A stretch of 64,000 bases of DNA, taken from NCBI GenBank assembly GCA_020086605.1, contig JACBWW010000012.1:18039753-18103752 (forward strand). The letters are read 5' to 3'. Of the stretch, positions 57,901 through 64,000 are shown piece by piece (position 1 is the stretch's first letter; each line of letters begins with the position of its first letter). The position numbers and the translations under genes were made by a program. The stretch is from Lanius collurio. Its lineage: Eukaryota > Chordata > Aves > Passeriformes > Laniidae. Below the pieces are notes generated by a model. It worked only from the letters and a program-made list of their open reading frames with translations, was not told where the DNA came from and made no database searches.

Positions 57901-60863
57901 AAGAAGCCATGGGTTCAGGGTCACTTTTGAAGGTGGCATAGTTGCTGTGATGGTGGGAGCCAGCTTTGCTTCACTATTGGTAGTCTCAGGCTGATTGAAG
58001 TCAGGCAAGACCTCTGCAGGTCTCTACCCCAACCTCTGCTTATGCATGACCTTCTCCAGATAAGTTTTGAATACTTAGAAGGCTGGAGAAGCCATGACCT
58101 CTGCTCCAGTGCTTCATCACCTTTGCTTTTTCTCATAACAGATCAAAATTTCACTTGTTCCAGACATTACTTGTGGCCTATTGTCATATCCAAATTGACC
58201 TTGGAGAAGAGCCTGGGCTCCATCCTTCTACACCCTCAGACTATTGGTTGAAGGCAGTAACAAGATCTCATTTTCTTAAGGCTTTTTTTTTTTTTTTTTA
58301 ACCTCAGCAGCATGGTCTCTTTCTGATCCAGAAATATGCTGAATTTAGGTGAAACACAGAGAATTGTTTTCCCCTCTCATCTCTACTCCCAAGTCTGCCT
58401 ACTCACTAGAAGTGTGTGGATGTACATAACTACAGCCTGGTCATACAGGCAGAGGATGAAACTGGGAGGCAAACCCCATCCTGTGGGGAGCCCTAACACA
58501 GCAGTTTTCTTCCTCAGAGGAGTGGTAGTAGCTGGACATGGTTGTCCCTCTTACCCATCCGCACAGGGTTTACCAGGGCATCAGTGGGAAAACAGAGTGC
58601 TTTCACTGGTGGGAATCATTCTGAATCTTTAATGTTGCCCTGATCAGTTGCAAAACTTGGAGACCTTTGCCACAAGTGGGGCAAAATGAGGCCACACACC
58701 TGCACCATCCCTCACAGGAGTGGGATTACCCTTGGAGAGCTTGCGCCAGCTGTCAAGTATGGATTTTTTTTGTGTTACTTTCCTTTTAACTTTGTACTTG
58801 CTATATCACTTGCTTCAGAAAACTGTGAGCTCCCCCACTGCTTGCAATTAGTAATTTCTTCTTCTGAGTGGGATCAGGGCACAGTTGGTGGGCCCCATTG
58901 ATTTGGGCAGCTGGCAGGAGGACACAGTGCAGCCATTCCCACAAGGCAGGTGCCACCTCTGAGCTGTGCTTGTTGGTGGCTTCACACCTGCATTTCTGTC
59001 TGCTTCAAGACGGATCCCACCAAAGACTGAAAGGTGACAGGCTATGAAGCTGTGATTGCTACAGGCTTAGACAAAGCTTTGCTTTCACTTGTCACTGTTT
59101 GTGAGAGTTGTGATCTGCCTGCCTGTGATCTTCCTTGATGTCTTCACATCAACTATGTGGTACCCAGGGGCTGGGGAGATGGCCTCATCAGCTTAAACTA
59201 GGAAGGGATGGGGGACACTGAATAGTAAAGGCTTTTTAGGTGCAACTGTGCCTTTTTTTCAGACTGGGGCTGTTACACATCTGGTTGTCTAAGAAGGGAG
59301 ATCTTTCTTGAGGCCCTTGAATTCAGAGGTGATTTTGTTGCTGCTAAGTGCTAGAGCAGAGACTTCTCAGTAAATCTACTCTCCAGCGAGTGTGCAAAAC
59401 AAGGCATGAAGCCACTCAGCTTTTCCTTTCCTTCCAGAGATCCTGCTCTGCCCTCCCTGCAGCAGTAAGGTAGGCCAGGTCCTGGGAGCTCGTAAGGATC
59501 AGTGCTTTAGGACCACCCATGTCTTGGCTCAGATTCACAACAGCTGGGTTCTGGAACACACTCAGTGCCAGCATGTGCATCTCTGGTGTTTTGTCAGACT
59601 GAATTTGACCCTTTTCCATACATCAAGTGATAAGTGAAGGGCATATATGGGCATTGCATGTGGCACCACATTGTGAGCTGGAGAGCTTTCTGAAGATTGG
59701 CTTCTGGCATGGCAGCTGCTGCATATTATCACAGCACTTCTCAGCTTATAGTATGAGGCTGGGCTTGCAGCAGGACGTGGCAGGCTTACAGTCTATCCCG
59801 GGCTGTTCCCTCATTTCCATTTCCTTTTGTGATCTAATATATTCATCTTTGTGTAATACTAGCTGTAATTCAGTTTTAAAAGCTCACACCATTGGGTTTG
59901 GCTCCAAAGTGCATATGAATTATTGAGGTTGAATGAGTGGAGGGTGAAAATACACAGTTTTCCATTTTGTCCTGCAGCTGCCAGTGCTGCTTCACCTCAG
60001 CTGTGTTGGCCTGGTGTTTGTGTGCAATGCAGTGATGTGGACAGTCTTCACAAAAGCCTTACGACTCTCCTCCTCCTCGGCTGCTGCCTCTGTGACAACA
60101 ACAGCCTCCAACTTCATCTCTTCGGTGAGTAGACCCTTCCCCAGGCACTGAAGCCTGAGGAGCTCAGCAAGGTGGGAATGCCCACGCTGGCTGTAGCCCA
60201 TCTCCCAGTGCAACCACCATCATTGGCCACAAAGGGAGAGTTACACGCAGATGTGAAGTGATAGTTTCACCCTAGCTGGGTATGAAGATACATCACCTCT
60301 AGTGACAGCAAGAGCATCTTTGACCCGCAGATTTTTCTCACTTGCTTCTCACTCTTGGCAGCAGTCCACCTTGTTTCTGTGCTCCAGCTGGCAGACAGCT
60401 CATGGTAGTGTCCAATAATCAACTGTAGTTACCCAGTCAGTGGGAGATTTGGCTCCTGAGAAGTGCTGGGAAGGCAGCAAAGCTCTTGTGCATGTGCCAC
60501 ATCCTGCTTTGGGACCACAATATGGCCATGCTTCCAGGCTGCTGGTGGAGTTGGTCATCTCCAGCATCACATTCAGCATTCCTGTTGGTCATCCAAGTAG
60601 GAGTTTCCTCAACTAGGTTTTTTCCAGGGCTGTCTCCCCCAGAAGTCCTCACAGCTCTGGCAACACAAGAGGCCTGGGGGCAGCTTGGCCCAGCAAAGCT
60701 TTGTGTCTCTCTTTTCCTTCAGGCTGTCCTAGGAAAACTGCTCTTTGGGGAGACGTGGACGCCGCTGTGGTGGGTTGGCCTTGCCGTGACAGTCTGCGGG
60801 CTCATGCTGCTGCACACAGCTGCACCCCAGCTGGTACAGGTCCCAGCAGAGAAGAAGGAATGA
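54916..60863 (+). CDS. TMEM42: TMEM42, EamA/DMT-type small membrane protein (first exon mostly missing)
   Basis: Coding exons 2 and 3 are clear: 59978-60124 (49 codons) and 60723-60863 (46 codons plus stop TGA), both phase 0 with GT-AG sites. Exon 2 encodes a hydrophobic helix and VCNAVMWTVFTKALRLSSSS, then AAASVTTTASNFISS. Exon 3 encodes AVLGKLLFGETWTPLWWVGL and a last membrane helix AVTVCGLMLLH, then a charged tail ending PAEKKE. These match the C-terminal half of human TMEM42 in order and exon boundaries. The family belongs to the drug/metabolite transporter superfamily, but its substrate is unknown. Exon 1 lies in the N run. The ATG at 54916 (GGCCATGCAGGCC) is a possible start, and CCCG|GTAAGG at 55326/55327 is the likely exon 1 donor. 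The start is therefore provisional. Confidence 0.85.
54926..55321. other. Assembly gap (396 N)
   Basis: A run of 396 unknown bases inside a CpG island. Open frames across it are artefacts. It hides most or all of TMEM42 coding exon 1. The true gap length may differ from the number of N. Confidence 0.98.
56545..57087 (+). mobile_element. CR1 LINE 3' fragment
   Basis: Landmarks are GGAGCTACTGGAGAGTCCAG, GAGAGGCTGAGAGAGCTGGG, ATTTTCACTGTGAGAGTGAC and the end CATGCTGTGATTCTATTTC. It is 5'-truncated and retains about 540 bp to the 3' end. Confidence 0.92.
57950..58275 (-). mobile_element. Degraded CR1-type fragment
   Basis: Plus-strand ACTTGTGGCCTATTGTCATA, GAAGAGCCTGGGCTCCATCC and AAGGCAGTAACAAGATCTCA resemble older chicken-type CR1 3' sequence in reverse. 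Divergence is high and the left end is uncertain. Confidence 0.55.
60125..60722 (+). other. TMEM42 intron 2
   Basis: 598-bp intron between CTTCG|GTGAGT and CTTCCTTCAG. No repeat or RNA gene is recognised. Confidence 0.8.
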
Positions 60864-63545
60864 TAGCTGCTGGAGGGGTCATGGTGCCATGCTGCCCCTC
60901 CCCAGCCTGTCTCATGATGGCATCCTCACCAGCCTCTGAACATGTCGGCCACGGAGCTGCTAACACCTGCTCACTGCTGATCTGCTGACTTGCAAAATCA
61001 TGTTGGTCACATCTTTCCTAGTGGTGGTGTGGTGGCACTGACAGCCTCGGAGGGAGCTGGTCAACTCTGAGTCAGTATTGTGAAAATCAGGGGTAGAGGC
61101 TTATCAGCCGCTCCTCCTCTTCACACCCTGTGGCTGTGGAGTTTTCCCGGTTTGGGGAATGCTGAAAGTAAACATGGTGGCTGTGAAAGGTGCTTGTGCA
61201 TCAGTATTTTTCCATAAAAGGACCTATCCCAAAAGAGAAAAGCAATCAGAATTAGATGCTGAGGGCAGCTGATACTTCTGCTCTGCCGTTTCTGACTTGA
61301 AATGGCTCTATGCCTGCTGCTACCTGTAAGGCTATGGAGCCTTTCATTAATTTTTTCAGCTTCCTCTATCAGTCACATACACATTTTAACTTGCCATTTG
61401 TATCTGACATCTTTAATTTTCACTTACCCATTCCTGACATGTTACTCACTGTAAGGTTACTGCTCTTTCCTTTAAACCCTTACCCAGAGTAGGATTTTAT
61501 CACCATTCCTGCTTTGTGTAGGTCAAACTGTGTTTTTGGGACAATACAACAGGCAGCATGTGAACAGTCAGAGTGTCCATGTTCAACACATCCCCCAGGC
61601 CCACTCAAGTTGACAATTCCTTTAGTGTTTGGTAAAATGAAGTTTCTGAAGCCATGTTTTTTCTACACATCTGGATGATGCTTATTCCCATTCATGTGAC
61701 GTGATCAACCAGGTCACTGGTATCCAGGTATCTGGTAAATTTTGCCTCAGTGATTACTCCCTGTTCAGGTGTCAATTTGGTGAATGTGTCACATATCATC
61801 ATTTGTAAGGTATCAGCTTCATTTGCCTGCCCACATCTTTTTTTTTCTTGGAAATTTTTCAGTTGGAATCCTAATTAAGAAATACAGTGATGCCTATAAA
61901 TGTATGCATCATGCTGGTGATATCACTTGTTTGCTCTGGGCTTGCCAGGTTGTCTCTGTCGTCTTGTAATGAACAGAAGGTGAGTCATGGTTGTGGCATG
62001 TGCAGAAAACCTAAGGACATATGTCTGTGAGTGTCTGTATCAGAACCTGCCAGGTCTGTCATGACTGGCAGATCTGCGCTGTGTCAAGTGTAAAATAGAT
62101 TTGTGGATGAAAATCCCACTGGAGTTGTGTTCGTGCCATTTTCTTTGAATCAGAAAGAAGAAGAGTCATTGTCCCCCAGAAAGGCCAAGAGCTGTTTGCT
62201 CCATTCCCTGCCATTCTAGCTCACCACATCTGGCAGCCGTGTCCCAAGAGGGGCAAAGCCTTTGCCTCTCCCCTCAGTGTGCTCTCAGGTCCTCCCCTCA
62301 AAGAGGGGAGCTGCATATGTGGTGGGGGAGAGGGCAGAGTGCTCTGAATGCCTTTCCTCCCTGCCACCATGGGTTTTTGCACCTGGGGAAGTCTCTGGGT
62401 GGCAGCAGTGGCAGAGTGGGACACATCCAGTTACCTGGGAAGCTGGGACCTGACATAGGGACCCAGAATCCCTCATAGGTCTGCAGACGTGATAGCCAGG
62501 AACTATGCGTTTCTAAGTACGTCGGTGTCCTTAGATCTTCATACATGATGGAAAATTAATGAAGCCTGATTTATTTGCCCTTGTTATTAACCCTCAGCCA
62601 GCTGCAAGCCATGGCTGCCTTCATGCAAACAGCGGTAGAAGGACCAGGCTCTCGGGCTAATTTGGCTGTTGCCTCGTTTCCTAATAAACCATTTGGAAAG
62701 CTTTTTAACCTGGACTGTCCCAAAGCTGACATTTCTTTATTACCATCATTGTTGTATGTCAAGGTTTAGGATGTGTTAGTTCATGTGCAGAAGATGTGAG
62801 CAGCACTTTGCTTGGTGATGCTCACTGTGAGGCGGATGAATATAATTTATTTTATTACATTTACGACTGGGCTGTAAATTCTGTCATAAATGCTTGAAGG
62901 TGGGAACAGAAGCAAGTTTTCCTCCAATTCCCATGGGAAGAAAATATTGCCAAGCAGGACTCATTTTACAGCAGAATTCCGCTCCTCTCGTTTGGCCCAT
63001 GTCTGCCAGTGGGGCCAGGGCTGCAAGAAAGGCTGCAATCACTGCGGGGTCAAAGCAGTGCACCTCTGGTAAACTGTTCCTGTATGATCATCAAAATGTG
63101 GCTGAAGGTAATAAAAAAAAAATAAAGGATGCTAGCATTTCCAAAATAAAACAGTGTCCAGAGCTCAATGGCTGAAATTCTTTTTTTACAGATATTTTAG
63201 ACACCACACACTCACTTACACACGTGCACACACACACTCACTCACAAAAAGCAATGTGAGACTAACAAATGAGCTGTGTTTGACAAGTCAGTGGTTCAGA
63301 TGTGGTGGACCTTGTGAGGTTGCTAAAGATCAAGGCCATCTTCAAGACCTTGGTTTACCAGGGCAGAAGGTGGTTTACCGTTATGTGGGAACTACAGCAG
63401 TGTGTTTGCGTGGAGTTTTTGCTCAGTTGAGGCAAGGTATTACTAGAGAAGAGTCTTGGGCACATGTTTCCACTCAGATTCCAGCAAAATACACTTCTGT
63501 GTGCACATCTCACAAAAACACAGTGCTGTATCCACAGAATTGGTG
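60864..63545 (+). other. TMEM42 3' UTR and downstream intergenic DNA
   Basis: No exon of a further gene is recognisable. An AGTAAA variant at 61167-61172 followed by a GT-rich run is a weak candidate for TMEM42 polyadenylation. A CA-rich microsatellite lies at 63201-63245. Confidence 0.55.
63201..63245. repeat. CA-rich microsatellite
   Basis: Imperfect (CA)n/(CACT)n tract of about 45 bases. Confidence 0.8.
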
Positions 63546-64000
63546 GATAGGGGCAAAGCCATGGACATTGTCCACCTGGGCTTGTGCAAAGCATTAGACA
63601 CTGTCCTGCATGACATCCTTGTCTCTGAATTGGAGAGACATGGATTAGATCCCAGGCACACCTACAAGTTGGGCAGAGATGTGATTGACAGCAGCCCTGT
63701 GGAAGAAGGGCTTATGGGTGGTGGCTGACCAGAAACTCAACATGAGCCAGCACTGTGGGCTGTCAGCCCAGAAAGCCAAACAAGTCCTGGGCTGCATCAG
63801 AAGGAGCATGGCCAACAGGTGGAGGGAGGTGATTCAGTCCCTCTGCTCTTGCGAGACCCCACCTGTGGTGCTGCATCCATCTCTGAGCCACAACACAGGA
63901 AGAACATGCAACTGTTGGAGCATGGCCAGGAGGTCACAAAATTGGTAAGGGGACTTGAGCACCTCCCCTATGAAGACAGGCTGAGAAAGTTGGGGCTGTT
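63546..64000 (+). mobile_element. CR1 LINE fragment, internally deleted, cut by the window edge
   Basis: The copy starts with a reverse-transcriptase-region block (GGACATTGTCCACCTGGGCT, CATGACATCCTTGTCTCTG). It then passes at about 63660-63720 into the 3' block (AACATGAGCCAGCACTGTGG, CTGGGCTGCATCAGAAGGAG, GAGCACCTCCCCTATGAAGA). The intervening ORF2 sequence is missing. The element continues beyond 64000. Its coding frame is broken and non-functional. Confidence 0.9.

Larger units (their letters stand above)
55327..59977 (+). other. TMEM42 intron 1
   Basis: 4.65-kb intron from donor GTAAGG at 55327 to acceptor TCCTGCAG before 59978. The first 250 bases belong to the CpG island. Two CR1 copies (56545-57087 plus, 57950-58275 minus) and a poly-T run (about 58287-58300) are inside. 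No other coding is seen. Confidence 0.75.

Overview
The window comes from a bird nuclear genome, probably a passerine, although the species cannot be named from this sequence. The evidence is vertebrate-type split genes with GT-AG introns, many truncated CR1 LINE copies with bird-type 3' ends, avian-type LTRs, and the gene order KIAA1143 - KIF15 - TMEM42. That order is the same as in human 3p21.31.

Layout. 1-3816: AT-rich intergenic DNA with no gene I can support. 3823-6094: a compact 2.27-kb endogenous retrovirus, with 248- and 246-bp LTRs and a perfect 6-bp target duplication, GCAGGC. It carries no pol or env. Instead it holds a Gag-like N-terminus, a GC-rich linker and an intronless cold-shock domain of the vertebrate Y-box (YBX) type, all in one frame but split by a single TGA. 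6101-8956: intergenic DNA. 8957-18772 (minus): KIAA1143 in three coding exons, 158 aa. 18773-19035: a CpG-rich divergent promoter. 19036-53480 (plus): the complete KIF15 gene, with 35 coding exons reconstructed exon by exon into 1400 codons plus stop without a frame break. 54916-60863 (plus): TMEM42, whose first coding exon lies in a 396-base run of N. 60864-64000: downstream intergenic DNA ending in a CR1 copy cut by the window edge.

How the parts relate. KIF15 (kinesin-12, mitotic spindle) and KIAA1143 (DUF4604 family) start 263 bases apart and probably share one promoter. It contains an E2F-type site beside a CHR-type element, which fits cell-cycle control of KIF15. TMEM42 is a separate downstream gene. 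CR1 fragments and one antisense solo LTR sit in introns and intergenic DNA. None interrupts a coding exon.

The most unusual object is the retrovirus at 3823-6094. Its structure, LTR - gag fragment - host-derived cDNA - LTR, is that of a transducing retrovirus, but the captured gene is a Y-box cold-shock protein and both LTRs contain the Y-box core CTGATTGG. I do not know a described element of this kind. Exon boundaries were read by eye from splice consensus, reading phase and recalled human proteins; no alignment program was run.
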